A DNA stretch of 64,000 nt from contig NC_057863.1 of assembly GCF_019393635.1 (NCBI RefSeq), positions 571,446,784-571,510,783 on the forward strand, written 5' to 3'. This document shows, piece by piece, positions 20,285-31,635 of this stretch. Position numbers and translations under genes: made by a program. The notes under the pieces are model-generated. The model did no database searches, was not told the origin of the DNA, and worked only from the letters and a program-made list of their open reading frames with translations. This DNA comes from Dromiciops gliroides (taxonomy: Eukaryota > Chordata > Mammalia > Microbiotheria > Microbiotheriidae). The number at the start of each line of letters is the position of its first letter. Within the stretch, counting starts at the first letter, position 1.

Positions 20285-20875
20285 TGTTCTTCACTTGGGA
20301 AATGGCTGAAAAATTACAGTATATGAACATTAAAAATATTATAATGTTGTAAGAAATGACAAAAGGTATGTTTTCAGAGAACTCTAGAAACATTTGAATG
20401 GATTAATGCCGAGCAAAGTGAGCAGAACCAGGAGAACAATGTATGCAATAACAATAATATTTTATTTTAAAAAACAACTTTGAAATATTTAAGGACTGTA
20501 ATGGATACAATATCCTTCCATAATTTTGGTCGTCAGTGATAAAGGACACAACCTCCCTTTTTTTTTTTAAGAAAGTTTTTTTTTTTAAATTGGCAGGGCA
20601 ATGAGGATTAAGTGACTTGCCCAGGGTCACACAGCTTGTAAGTGTCAAGTGTCTGAGGCTGGATTTGAATTCAGGTCCTCCTGAATCCAGGGCCAGTGCT
20701 TTATCCACTACACCACCTAGCTGCCCCCTACCACTTCCTTCTGAAAGAAAGGTGATAGACTCAAGATACAGAATAAGAAATATTTTTAAACATGACCAAT
20801 GTGGACACTGTTTGGCTTGATGCTTCATATTCATTACAAGGGTTTCAATTTTTTTTTTCAACTGGGGAAGAAAAA
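20285..20875 (+). mobile_element. L1 3' end, sense, split by a SINE
   Basis: GAGCAGAACCAGGAGAACAA (about 20420) and AAAGGTGATAGACTCAAGAT, ATGACCAATGTGGACA and GTTTGGCTTGATGC (20745-20825) are L1 3'-end blocks, also present in the L1 at 46.2-46.4 kb. The SINE at 20571-20728 lies between them. Confidence 0.7.
20571..20728 (-). mobile_element. tRNA-type SINE, antisense, inside L1
   Basis: A T-rich tail precedes GGCAATGAGGATTAAGTGAC and the copy ends CACCTAGCTGCCCCC. The tail is of the CCTCATTGCC class. It is younger than the L1 it interrupts. Confidence 0.92.
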
Positions 20876-21183
20876 TGTGATCCTCACATTTCTCTTCTCC
20901 ATAAAAATTACATTGGCTACCTTGGCATCCCTGCTCAGATTATACACTTTGTATAGAACTTGGTTTGGAAATAGTTAATGTGTTTATCGAGAGACAGTAG
21001 AGCTGTGGTATACAGAAGGTCAGTCTCAGAATTATGCAAACTTGTAAGTCCTTCAGTTCAAGCTTCTTAGGACCTTGGGTTCTAAAGCTCCAAGTTGAAA
21101 ATTAGCTGCGCTAACTAGAGAAAGAATGAAAGAAAGAAAGAAATGAAAAGAAAAAAAGTTTTTAAAGAATATTAGTTGCCAAG

Positions 21184-21330
21184 GGGGCAGCTTGGTGGGG
21201 CAGTGGATAAAGCACCAGCCCTGGATTCAGGAGGACCTGAGTTCAAATCCAGCCTCAGACACTTGACACTTACTAGCTGTGAGACCCTAGGCAAGTCACT
21301 TAACCCTCATTGCCCCACCAAAAAAAAAAA
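21184..21330 (+). mobile_element. tRNA-type SINE, sense
   Basis: GGGGCAGCTTGGTGGGGCAG to an A12 tail. Imperfect ATTAGTTGCCA and ATTAGTTTGCCA words flank it, a likely diverged target duplication. Confidence 0.92.
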
Positions 21331-21439
21331 AAGAAAAGGAAAGAAAATTAGTTTGCCATCTGCTCTGATAGTGATATCATAAGTTTAAGTAAAAACCAAA
21401 AATAAATCAAAAACAAAAAACTCAGTGTTGATTAAGAGT

Positions 21440-21580
21440 GTTGAGTCACCTGTTTGCTAGACTGTAAGCTCCATACATGAGGTCAGAGGCTGTCTTATCT
21501 AAATTTAATATCTCTACTAGTAATTAGCACAATGCTCCTGATCTAGAAGATGCTTAATGTTTGTTGCCTGTTGTTGAATC
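21440..21580 (+). mobile_element. L2-like 3' end
   Basis: CTAGACTGTAAGCTCCATAC, then TAGCACAATGCTCCTG, then GATGCTTAATGTTTGTTG match the L2 3' terminus. Confidence 0.6.
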
Positions 21581-21729
21581 ATTCCTCAGTGATTAACATA
21601 CTCCCACCCTGTCCTACAATCCCCATTCCAAGAATTCTGAACACTTTGCTGTCATTGTACAAAAACCATTCTCTACCCCTAACTGCCCACTGCCTTTTTC
21701 TCATTCCTCTCAGTCCAGACCCTGCAACA

Positions 21730-21935
21730 TGCCACCTAAGAGTTCCCCAACCACCACCCTGCACTCTCTGGATTTCATCAGTTCCCATGGATTCAACGAT
21801 CATGATGATGAGTCTCATTTACTTATCTTAGTTGAATACAGCTAACCTCCAGTCTTGCATCTCTAACTGCTTATTAGACATCTCACACCAGATGTCCTGT
21901 CTACATCTGCAACATAGACCACCCTGGCCCTTGAT
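21730..21935 (+). pseudogene. L2/CR1 reverse-transcriptase remnant (around the YADD region)
   Basis: GATTTCATCAGTTCCCATGG translates to DFISSHGFN and is followed by DDESHLLIL, close to the L2 RT block that contains the YADD box. The residues just before DD are lost in a short deletion. CAGATGTCCTGTCTACATCT downstream fits the same family. Confidence 0.65.
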
Positions 21936-23835
21936 GCCTGAGGGCTTGGAAAGATGGATTTTTCACTTCTCCCCTGGGTTCTCTGGTATCTTTAAGGGGA
22001 TTGGGGGATGTCTAGGCACTCCACAAATGGCTCCAGCCCCACAGATGTTGTCCCCTCATTTGTAAAGGGTGGGGGTCTCCTGGACCAAAATTCCATCTAG
22101 TCACAGACATTTAGATTAGCTTTTACACAGAAATATTTACTTCAAAAGGCATAATCACAAATATACAAATTTATCCAACAAGTGGGAGGCAGAATCTCTC
22201 TCTTCTTATACCACCTCAGTGTTTGGGCAAAGAAAGAAAATTAGGTTCATAGCTTATTCAGTTCAGTCCCACAGAGCACAGTCCCAGTTTGAAGTCCCCA
22301 GGCACCCCTGGCTTCTCATGGCTGCTATACCAGTCTGAATGAGTGCAGGTGAGATCGTCCAGCCATCCCACCCACAACCCTGGCTCTAAGGTCATCATGG
22401 GTCAGATCCCTGGTCCATGAGGATCACCTCTAGTACCTGAAACTGAGGGGGACAAACAACATAAAATAGAGACAAAACCTCTCAAAGTACCTATCCTGGA
22501 GCCAGGATAAAAGAGGAGAAGCAGGGGAAAGGAAGTGGTTCCCCTCTCTCTGGTTCAGTTCATAGCATCCTTGCCTTGGGTGAGCTAGAATCTTCACCCT
22601 CTGAAAACAACAGTTGAGAGTTGCTGAAAGAATGTAGCCAAGAAGAAACATCACAGTGTTGTCAGTCTTAAAGACACAGGCAGTCAATTAAGAGAGGCTC
22701 AAGGATCCCGGAGCCCTTGAGAAGGATGGCTTTGAAACAAATGAACCTGGAGGATATAAGAGGAAATGAGATACCACACTGTTGTCACTGGTGCCCAGTG
22801 ACTGCAATGGTAGCTGGGGGCACAAAGAGCAGGAAGGAAGGTCAGAGTGAGTGAAAAGTCAGCTTCCTGGTATTGTTCAGTTGGAAGATGTTTGTTGAAA
22901 GTAAAATCGGTGGAAATCTAAGACATGCAGGCACACAGCCCGTGCCAGGTCTGCTAAAGAAAAACCTGTTTGTGCTTCATATAGTACATGGGAGACATTG
23001 CTCTAGCACATTTTATCTGTGTGAAAATATGAGCCCCACAGTACTGCCAAAGTCAGAAAGACCTGGGGTAACTGTCAGAGAAGTGCTGGTCAGACAACTT
23101 ATTGCTGCCCCAAGGACGCTTAAATTTGGTCAGGTGTAAGGAAAGTCATTTGGAGCTGTGGAGGATGGGAGGGATGTCTTCATTTAATACCATTATTCCC
23201 CACAGAAGAGCTGATGGATTCCCCCAAGGTGCCACTATCGAACAGGGGAAACCTGGACCTTGTGATGCTGCAAAATAAACCTGGGATGCCCTGGCTCTTT
23301 GGTTCTAATTATGCAACAGTTCACCAAACACGTGGAAGGGCCAGGAGCTGAGGAATCTCCCCACCCCAACCCCCAAGAGGCAGCATTCACACTTTGAAAG
23401 TCCAGAAAAATGGGTCATTCTGTCCCATGCAATGTCCTGGTGGAGCCACCATGCCCTAGGGCCAGACACTTAATGGTTTTCCATCCTCATTTGCAACAGG
23501 CAATTTTAGAAGCAAAGAGAACAACCTTCATCTCCAAGTACATTACTTTGTTCTTATCTGCTCCTAAATCCACTTTGCCTTCGAAAAGCACAATTAACCT
23601 GGAGGGAGCTCACTCTGGGATTCAACATGATTTTTTCTCAACTGGAATGACCCCTTCCCCTAAGTTGAGCTGCCCATTTAGCGCCCTTAATAAATACAGG
23701 GATAATTTAAACCATGTGCTAGCAAATTGAAAACATGGGCTTTTGAACTATGTATTTTCTTTCTCACGTTGGAACTCTTCCCTAGAGAAAGACAGGCCCC
23801 ACAATTATGGAAAAGGCAAACCTGTGTATCTCTTT
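21936..23835. other. No gene recognised, largest unassigned block of this part
   Basis: High-complexity sequence. The stretch at 22080-22700 includes CACAGAAATATTTACTTCAA and may be an old repeat that I cannot name. The block at about 23400-23740 has the even composition of conserved non-coding DNA. No ORF shows recognisable homology. Confidence 0.4.
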
Positions 23836-23839
23836 GATG

Positions 23840-24098
23840 AAGTGTTTTGTGATATATGTATGTATATATGTATGTGTGTGTATGTATAAATATACAAATA
23901 CACACATCTATGTATATGTATAATGCACGTGTATATTCTGTGAATATATTTGTACACACTTATAATACATATACACATATGTATTTGTAGTGTATATATA
24001 TGTATGCATTTACACACATATAAATAGTTAATATATATATAATATGTATGTAATTATGATATACCCATATACACAAAAATATATGTATTGTACATAGG

Positions 24099-24141
<43 letters not shown>
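23840..24141. repeat. TA/TG-rich simple repeat region with (AT)n core
   Basis: Degenerate TATGTATA words lead to a pure (AT)n run at 24103-24141, followed by T9. Apparent open frames here are low-complexity Tyr/Ile artefacts. Confidence 0.9.
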
Positions 24142-24143
<2 letters not shown>

Positions 24144-24149
24144 TTTTTT

Positions 24150-25800
24150 TTCTTCCCTTTAAGCAGGGGGTGCAGTATATAGAGGAGGGGGAAGAAAATG
24201 GAGGTACATTGGTTGAAGTGTGCCATGTGCTTTGGAGAAATGCATTCTATCAACATATCTTGAGACCTCCAGAAGCCATTTGATCTATTTGTCAGTGAAA
24301 CTAGATGAAAAAAAGGATGGTATTTCCAGTGAAGCCAGTAAGTTTCAGAGTTGCTGGAATGTTATATAATGTGTATCATTACAAAGAAGCTAAAGACTGT
24401 TTTCTACAAGAGCAGTAGAATGAATAAACATATGTATTTGGGAACTATGTACAAAAGATATATATTCAAATACACCCGTTCACAGCTTACAAGGGTTGTG
24501 GTTTGAAATGAAGACTTTACTTTGTCACTCAAGTCTTCAGAAGCCCATCATCATCTATTGCTTCAAATTACAAGCTTGAACAAAAATAAAAGTAAGTGGT
24601 AATTCACTCTTTACTTTAATTAACATCAGGAATCCTGATCTGGCTCCAAAATGTCCCTGACATATTAAAGATAAAAATGTCTCTGTATGATGTTCCTTTT
24701 TCTCTGCATTTAGAAGAAACATCAAAGAGCTTCCCAGATATTAGATGCTTTGCTACAATTTTGCCTCAGGCTTCTTTCATGTGAGGCCAAGGAAGGTTCA
24801 CAACTAGCTTTCTCCAGGCAGTGGCCCACGAGATGCAGCTGGACCCATCATTTGGTCTGTGGTCAAAGCCTTCTCTTGTACACTTTGACCACAAATTCTC
24901 TGGAGTGCTTTCTCTTGGGAGATAAAGCCTTGCATCTTTCCTTTCCTTTCTCATCCCAGCCTGGGACCCCATCCCACCCCCCCAATAGCAAGGAAAAAAT
25001 CTCCCACACAATCAGGAGGTAGGCTAGACTACACTGATTCATGCTCTGAAATCTCATTTTAAGCACCAATTGGCCTTCCCTTCCTGAAAAAGTGACATAT
25101 AGGGTGGTCTCCTACTGATGAAGGATTCTTGGCTTCTGGAAAAAAACAAATACAAAAACCCAGATGTCATTTCAAATAGCGTTGAATCACCCCCCAGAAG
25201 AAGGAAGGAAAAAACCCTGTTAGGCTCTATGACTAAGGTTCATTAGGTGTCATTCCCTGGATGACAAGCACTAGATAGACAGATCTTGATGCTCATAATA
25301 CTTTCTGCCATCTGGACACCTGGACAAGAGAGCCTGTCTGACAAATTTGCAAAATACAAGGAAATATGCTTTCTGAGTCACCACTAAGTTGAAGGCTGCA
25401 AGGGGGCAGGCACATCCCTTGGAGTTCTCTGTGTGCCAGCTGCTTAAATTCTATGTGACAGACTGTCTGATGTGGGGGAATCAGTAGTATCATTTAAAGG
25501 AGACAGTCTTTCAAATATAGCAGGAGAGGCTCTTAGTGAGCTTTTGTGCTTGCTTCGGATGGGAATCCAAATCCTGCACGTGGTGCTCAGTTCAAAATAC
25601 TTTTGTTTTTCTGATAATTTGCTGAACTAAATTGGATAATGCTAAGACACAGTTCACTGGTTGCTGGCTAAAACTGAGCTGTTCCCATTAGCTTCTGTGG
25701 TAAATACACAGTTGCAAAAAACAGCTTCTTCTGACCTATTTTCCTAACACGGCAAGTAGTATGTATCTTCCCAAAGACAAGTTTAAATAGAAAAGGGCCA
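24150..25800. other. No gene recognised
   Basis: Unassigned, mostly unique-looking sequence. Open frames at 24750-25022 and on the opposite strand lack recognisable domains. A U6-like 13-mer at 25546 does not extend. Confidence 0.45.
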
Positions 25801-25816
25801 AGAGGTTGACATTTAT

Positions 25817-25973
25817 TTTATTTATTTATTTTTTATTTTTGCAGGGCAATGAGGGTTAAGTGACTTGCCCAGGGTCACACAGCTAGTGTCAAGTGTCTGA
25901 GGCCGGATTTGAACTCAGGTTCTTCTGAATCCAGGGCCGGTGCTTTATCCACTGAGCCACCTAGCTGCCCCCT
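25817..25973 (-). mobile_element. tRNA-type SINE with 15-bp target duplication
   Basis: GAGGTTGACATTTAT (25802-25816) and GAGATTGACATTTAT (25974-25988) flank it with one mismatch. The (ATTT)n tail precedes GCAGGGCAATGAGGG. Confidence 0.94.
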
Positions 25974-26200
25974 GAGATTGACATTTATAAATGACTTAGA
26001 TATTATGATTGGAACTCAGGGACCAGTAAAGGTAAGGGAAGTGCTTCTTATGTATCACTCAGGCAGTTACTGTACAATGTGGGTTAATAAACAAACACGG
26101 GTTGAGTTTGATTGTTTTATCCAGTGTCCTTTGCTATCTGACTTGAAAGTTATAGAAAGTGTGCTACTTTTTATAATAGGGTCCCCTAACAACTTCATAG

Positions 26201-26337
26201 AGGGCAGCTAGGTGGCACAATGGATAAAGCATTGGCCCTGGATTCTGGAGGACCTGAGTTCAAATTCGGCCTCACATACTTGACACTTACTAGCTGTGTG
26301 GCACTGGGCAAGTCACTTAACCCTCATTGCCCCACCA

Positions 26338-26378
<41 letters not shown>

Positions 26379-26379
26379 G
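26201..26379 (+). mobile_element. tRNA-type SINE with (CAA)n tail
   Basis: GGGCAGCTAGGTGGCACAAT through CATTGCCCCACC. The tail at 26337-26379 has become a pure (CAA)n microsatellite, an example of SINE tails seeding microsatellites. Confidence 0.94.
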
Positions 26380-26659
26380 CAAAACCTTCTGCTGACTTTC
26401 ATACTAGTCTTGCTGCTATTGCCACTGTTTATATGGTCACTTCTTTTCATTTTCTCAGATAGTATTGCCCTTATTTCTGAAATGCACAAAACTTGGTGCA
26501 TTTCTGAAATACATAAAACTATGAGTGGGGTTGACACAACCAAAGAAAATTAGAGCCTTGTAAGGCAGCTGCTTCCTGAATTTGAGATTATCTGAACTAT
26601 CAGATACCTCTGATTTTTTGTGGGCTAATTACTATCTTTAACTTTTTTGTCTATAGGGG

Positions 26660-26830
26660 CAGAGCCCCCCAGCATTATTCAAGTAGTGGCAATTTGGTCA
26701 TATATAAGCTAGATGACATTGGGCAAGTCATTTAACTTCTCTGAGTCTCAGTTTCCTTATTTGTAAAATGATAATGTTTGACTAGGTGATCTCTAAGGTC
26801 CTTTTAGCTCTAAAAATCCAAGATCTTATC
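26660..26830 (+). mobile_element. MIR, sense
   Basis: GACATTGGGCAAGTCATTTA, GAGTCTCAGTTTCCTTATTT and GGTGATCTCTAAGGTCC are canonical MIR blocks in order. Confidence 0.85.
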
Positions 26831-26834
26831 ATAG

Positions 26835-27295
26835 TAATCCTAATAATAGCTAGCATTTATGTAATGCTTTAATGGCACAGAGTGTCATGCCTGGAGTTAG
26901 GAAGACTCATCTTCCTGAGTTCAAATCTGACCTCAGACATTTACTAGCTGTATGACCCTGGGCAAGTCATTTAACCCTGTCTGTAAAATGAGCTGAAGAA
27001 GGAAATGGCAAACTACTCCAGTATCTCTACCAAGTAAACCGTAAATGGAATCCTGAAGAGTCAAACACAACTGCAAAACAACTAAACAACAATGCTATGA
27101 GATTTGCGAAGCACTCTACATATATCATTTCATTTGCTTTGCACAATAACCCTGGGAGATGGTTTTCCCAACCCCATTTTACAGATAAGGAGACTGACTG
27201 TAAGAGGTTAAGTGGATTGTCTCAGTCAGTCAGTGTGCAAAGTAGACTCCAAGTGTAGCACTCTATCCACTCCACCATCTGTCTGCCTGTATCAT
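26835..27295 (-). mobile_element. MIR3/THER1-like SINE, antisense, split
   Basis: The outer part is ATAATAGCTAGCATTTATGT (about 26845). It resumes at about 27093 with GCGAAGCACTCTACATATAT, then CCCATTTTACAGATAAGGAG. The gap is exactly the RTE-tailed SINE. AATGCTTT before and AATGCTAT after suggest a short target duplication. Confidence 0.7.
26872..27092 (+). mobile_element. SINE with RTE/BovB-like 3' end (MAR1-type), inside MIR3
   Basis: GAGTTCAAATCTGACCTCAG is followed by GAAATGGCAAACTACTCC and GAGTCAAACACAACTGCAA. It has the same layout as 12418-12645. Confidence 0.75.
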
Positions 27296-27774
27296 GAGCA
27301 CTTTGATAAATATTTCCTGACAACTTGGGACACATTTACATTGAGTCGTTCGATCAACAATTCGCACCAGATGAGGAAATGGTTTAACCAACTTTGCCAT
27401 TGGCTTAGCCCTTGGTAAACCATACCATACTGTCCTGACATCTCACATTGCTCACATGAGAGAAGCAGCACACACAGTTACTGTAAGATGTAGTGGAGAA
27501 AATTGAGCCAACAAAAGGGGAAGTATCCTGAGCAAACTAAAAGTGAAACTGAGGGCTGGAAGCCCCAGTCTGTCATCTTGCCTGCTGCTATTCCAGTTGA
27601 ACTGAGACTCTTCCTCTGACATTTTTGAGCCTTATACTATACTCCTTCCAAAACAAACAACTGTATTGTCAGCTGGAGAGCCATGCAAAGGCTTCTGTTT
27701 CAGGTAGAGAAAATGAGATGAAGAGGAAAATGAAAATTATAATGGTGGTGGTGATGGTGTCCTAAAGGATGTTG

Positions 27775-27960
27775 TTGTTGTTGTTGTTTGTCCTTCATTC
27801 TCAAAGAGGACCATGACATCAGGAGGTGATGCCATGATTTGCAGTGAATTGGATTTAAGTGAGGGAGGGCTGTGCAAAAGCATCAGCCCCATTTTCTCCT
27901 CCAGAGCCATCTGGGTCCAGTGGCAAGATGATGAATAAAACTTTGAACCACCAATGTCTT
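27775..27960 (+). repeat. Unnamed dispersed repeat, copy 1 (RTE-like?)
   Basis: After a (GTT)n run comes TCCTTCATTCTCAAAGAGGA, then GAATTGGATTTAAGTGAGGG, then GTCCAGTGGCAAGATGATG. The last two blocks recur at 48840-48950, so it is an interspersed family. Class is uncertain. Confidence 0.6.
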
Positions 27961-28925
27961 CCCCCCCCTTTTACTTAAGATTCCTGACCAGTGGCCTTGA
28001 AATATAATGAATATGTGGTGTTTTTTTTAAATACTAACTGTCCAGTGAGTGATGTAGTCTGCCTTTAGCTGCAGTCCTAAGAATCCCATGGGTGTGGAGA
28101 AGACTCTGTTTTATCTCTTGGACATAAAACTATCAGCTTTCTCTTTCAATAAAATAACCACCCGTTACAAAGTGAATGTACAGACAATGACTAATCAGAG
28201 GCAGCAACCACTTCACTGGGACCTGAGACATCTCTAACCCCCAAAGGAAACATATTGGGTTTCAGGAGAGTGTTCTGGCTCCAAAAGGTTGAAGGCTCAG
28301 ATCAATCTGGTTAGCACACAAATTCCATAAAAGAAATAAAAATTCCAGCAACTATACTAATAGAGTCCAAATGTCCTTTCTCCAAACAGTAGCCCTGAAT
28401 CCAGTGGATTCAAGAATCTACTACTACTACATCTACAATTGTTGATAGCATTGTGGTTGCATTAGGAACTAAATTAAAGTTGGACTCTGCTCAGAGTCAT
28501 ACATACCACCACTACTATTACCCCCCCCCCACACACACACACCCCTTCCTTCCCCAAATCTTTGAAAACTCTTTGGTTTCATTCAAGCTTCTGTAGGGAC
28601 ACATCCACCATCATATCCAGAGATAGCATCATGATATCATGATGGTGATCATCTGAATGACTAAGCCAGAGGATTCCATTATCATTCTGACCCCAGAGAA
28701 TCCAAATAGATTGGCTCTAAAACGCGACAGTCTGTACACTATTGCCATCGTGATTCTTCTGAGAAAATTTCCATGCACAAATAGTTGATTTGTTTTTACT
28801 TTTTTTTTTCATCCTGTGGCGCACCAAAGGGAGTACTGAGATTTGGTTGTGAGGCTATGGTTTAAATATCAGCAGCTACCATTGCCTTTTATGCAATCAC
28901 AATCTAATTGCTAACCATGGAATAT
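27961..28925. other. No gene recognised
   Basis: Unique-looking sequence with a C10/(CA)n patch at 28521-28545 and an 18-bp perfect palindrome at 28627-28644. Confidence 0.45.
28627..28644. other. 18-bp perfect palindrome
   Basis: CATCATGATATCATGATG equals its own reverse complement. A further GATCATC follows 3 bp later. It could be a dimeric protein site or chance in TCATGA-rich sequence. Confidence 0.6.
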
Positions 28926-28929
28926 TTTA

Positions 28930-29010
28930 TCACAATACCTCCAGTACTAATTATGTTCCCTGGAACATAGTGGGTGCTTAATAAATGCTTGTTGACTGAG
29001 TTGTTGAGAG
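28930..29010 (+). mobile_element. L2-like 3' terminus
   Basis: TTCCCTGGAACATAGTGGGT then GCTTAATAAATGCTTGTTGA is the L2 3' terminal signature. Confidence 0.65.
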
Positions 29011-29089
29011 AGCATCTGAATGCATTGGAGTAAACAGGACTGAATTTTATGGGTTTTAGCATCCTATGAACTATATATAGATAGAAGGA

Positions 29090-29450
29090 ATCCATCAACA
29101 AGCATTCATTAAGTCCCTACTTCAATTTTTTAAAAGATTAATGTTAAAATTTTACATGTAATTGGAAAAATAATTTTTTTCTAAAAAAATAATAAAACAT
29201 GAATTGTTTGCTTTCTCAATGCAGGGGGTGGAGAGGGAAAGAAGGAGAGAATTTGGAACTCAAAATTTTTTTAAATGAATCTTAAAAATGTTTACATGTA
29301 ATTAGAAAAAATAAAATATTTTAATAAAAATAATTTAGTTCCTACTATGTTCCTGGCCCCTAGGTAGCTATTGGGGATACAAAAGGGAAAATAAAAAGCC
29401 CTTGCCCTCAAGAAGCTTATACTATGTAGGGGGATATAACATACTACTAC
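29090..29450 (-). mobile_element. L2-like 3' end, antisense, split by L1 piece
   Basis: CAACAAGCATTCATTAAGTC starts the antisense L2 3' end. It resumes at about 29340 with TCCTACTATGTTCCTGGCCC and CTCAAGAAGCTTATACTATG. The L1 3' fragment at 29128-29338 separates the halves. Confidence 0.65.
29128..29338 (+). mobile_element. L1 3' end fragment inside L2
   Basis: GGAAAGAAGGAGAGAATTTG, then GGAACTCAAAATTTTTTTA, then an AATAAAATATT-type end matches the L1 3'UTR at 11090-11200. Confidence 0.65.
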
Positions 29451-29902
29451 TGCTGCAGCTGATGGTAGTGGTTGTGGTGGTGGTGATGATGGCTAACTAT
29501 GTGAAACTTACTATGTGGAAGACATTGTGCTAAGCACATTAAACTAGAAATTTATACACAGATGTACTTGAAATACATAAAAAGTTTGGGGTCGCTATAG
29601 CTCAGAGGATTTAAAAAGCTTCATAGAAGGTACAAAAAGTTGTGTTTTACAGAAAACTAGGGGTCATAAGAGGCAGAGTTAAAGAGGAAGTATACTCAAA
29701 ACTTGGGGGAAAGACTGCAAAAATGTGAAGAAAATGGAATGCTATATTAAGAAGCAGCAAGAAGTTTGTTAGAGGATTATACATTTCTCTTTTTCACAGC
29801 CAAATAAAAGAATGAATATGTGAATAGATAAATAAACAATTAGGAGGCTGGTAGGACTTGACTAGAGAACACTTGAAGGGAAGAGATATATAAGAAGGTA
29901 GG

Positions 29903-30057
29903 GGGGTGGCGCAGTGGATAGAGCACCGGCCCTGGAGTCAGGAGTACCTGAGTTCAAATCCAGCTTCAGACACTTAACACTTACTAGCTGAGTGACCCTG
30001 GGCAAGTCACTTAACCCCAATTGCCTCACTAAAAAACAAAGCAAAACAAAACAAAAA
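29903..30057 (+). mobile_element. tRNA-type SINE with 11-bp target duplication
   Basis: AAGAAGGTAGG lies on both sides (29892-29902 and 30058-30068). It has the GGAGTCAGGAGTACC variant and the CCAATTGCCTCAC tail class, with a CAAAA-rich tail. The 5' end lacks the first few bases of the family. Confidence 0.94.
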
Positions 30058-30069
30058 AAGAAGGTAGGA

Positions 30070-31100
30070 AAAGTAGTTTGGAGATACACTGTGAAAAACT
30101 TTAACTGCCAAACACAGTGGTTGAGGAATTTATAGCTGGCCCTAGAGGTAATTGGGAGCTACTGGAGTTTATTTAGCAGAATGACATGGTTAGACCTAGG
30201 CTTGAAGAAAACCACTTAGCAGCCACGAAGAGGAAATATTGGGAAAAGAAGAGGATTGAAACAGGGACACAAAGTAGGGTACAATTTGTAATAATCTAGG
30301 AAAGAAGTGACAAGGTTCTGAGTTAGGGTGATGGTCATTTGGAAAAAAAGAAGGTGACAAAGGACAAAGGAAAGGAATTTTATTTGTAAAATAGACAAGA
30401 TTTAGCAACTGAATGGACAGAATGAGGAAAGGAATATGATTCCATTGTTGAGAATCTGGGTAATTGGAAGGACAATGGTGCCTCACCAAAGTAAGAAAGT
30501 TCAGAAGATAGTGGACTGGGGAGGAGGTGGGTTAGCCGGTGGAGGAGGGGGTAAGAGAGATAATAAAGTCTATTTTGGTCTTGTTGAGTTTGAACTATCT
30601 ACAGAATAACCAGATCAAAATGTTCCATAGGCCTTTAGTTGGTCACATGAGACTGGTGATGGATATATAAGATCTGGGAATCATCTGTACCAATAACTAA
30701 ATCCATGGGAGTTGAGGTAAAAAGAGAGAGGAAAAGAGAACCCAGGACAGAGTCTAGAGGCACACCCTTAGTTAGAGGCTAAACTATGAGTGATAATTCA
30801 ACAAAAGGTGGCCAGACAGGTAGGAGGAGAATCACAAGAGATCCGTATTTTATTTTAAAAGGCAATACAAAAAAGAAAAAAATTATCTAGGAGGAGAGGG
30901 TGGTCAACAGTGCCAAGTGCTGTGGAAAGGTAAAGAAAGGTAAAGATTGAGAAAAGGCCATTGGATTTGGCAATTAAGAGGTCATTGATAACTTTGAAAA
31001 AAATGGGTTCAGTTGATTGATGAACCAAATGATTCTGATATGGACCTGAGAAAAGATTATTTAGTATAATAGGATCAAGGACTTCTTAGCCTCTGCTTCC
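30070..31100 (-). mobile_element. L2/CR1-like LINE ORF2 region, antisense
   Basis: Blocks run in antisense order: GGGAGCTACTGGAGTTTATT, GACATGGTTAGACCTAGGC, ATCTGGGAATCATCTGTACC, CCCAGGACAGAGTCTAGAGG, and GGCCATTGGATTTGGCAATT. The last block recurs, weakly preserved, at about 51580. Reverse translation of the first blocks fits the CR1/L2 RT downstream region. The copy is heavily diverged. Confidence 0.65.
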
Positions 31101-31344
31101 ATCCACAATTCTTTATTACATTTTAAAATCTTCACCCTAGTGGCACAAGGGTCTGATACTTAAAAAAAACAAATACCCCCAACACAAACTACAGAAATCT
31201 TTTTTTTTAATTAATAAAGTATTTTTTCCATTACATGTAAAGATAGTTCTCAACCTTTGTTTATACAAGTTTTACAATTTCAGATTTTTCTCCCTCCCTC
31301 CTCTTCCTCCCCCCTCCCCTAGACAGCAGGTAATATGATATAGG

Positions 31345-31385
<41 letters not shown>
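31345..31385. repeat. (AT)n microsatellite in L1 3'UTR
   Basis: Pure AT dinucleotides of about 41 bp inside the 3'UTR of the antisense L1. Confidence 0.93.
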
Positions 31386-31389
<4 letters not shown>

Positions 31390-31635
31390 CACATAATAAC
31401 ATTAATCCTATTTCTGCATTAGTCATGTTATAAGAGGAAAAAAAGCAGAGCAATGATGGAAAACCTCAAAATAGAAAAAAAAACAACAGCATCAAAAACA
31501 AAAGAAATAGTATGGTTCATTTAGCATCTATACTCCACAGTTCTTTTTTTTTTTCCTGGATTTGGAGATCCTCTTCCATCACGAGTTCCCTGGAACTCTT
31601 CTGTGCCATTGCATTGGTGAGAAGAATATAGTCCA

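Noticed and set aside
20403-20861. 152-codon minus-strand open frame
   Set aside because: It is an antisense reading through a SINE and the L1 3' end.
25546-25558. U6 snRNA-like start GTGCTTGCTTCGG
   Set aside because: The match stops after 13 bases and none of the later U6 sequence follows.
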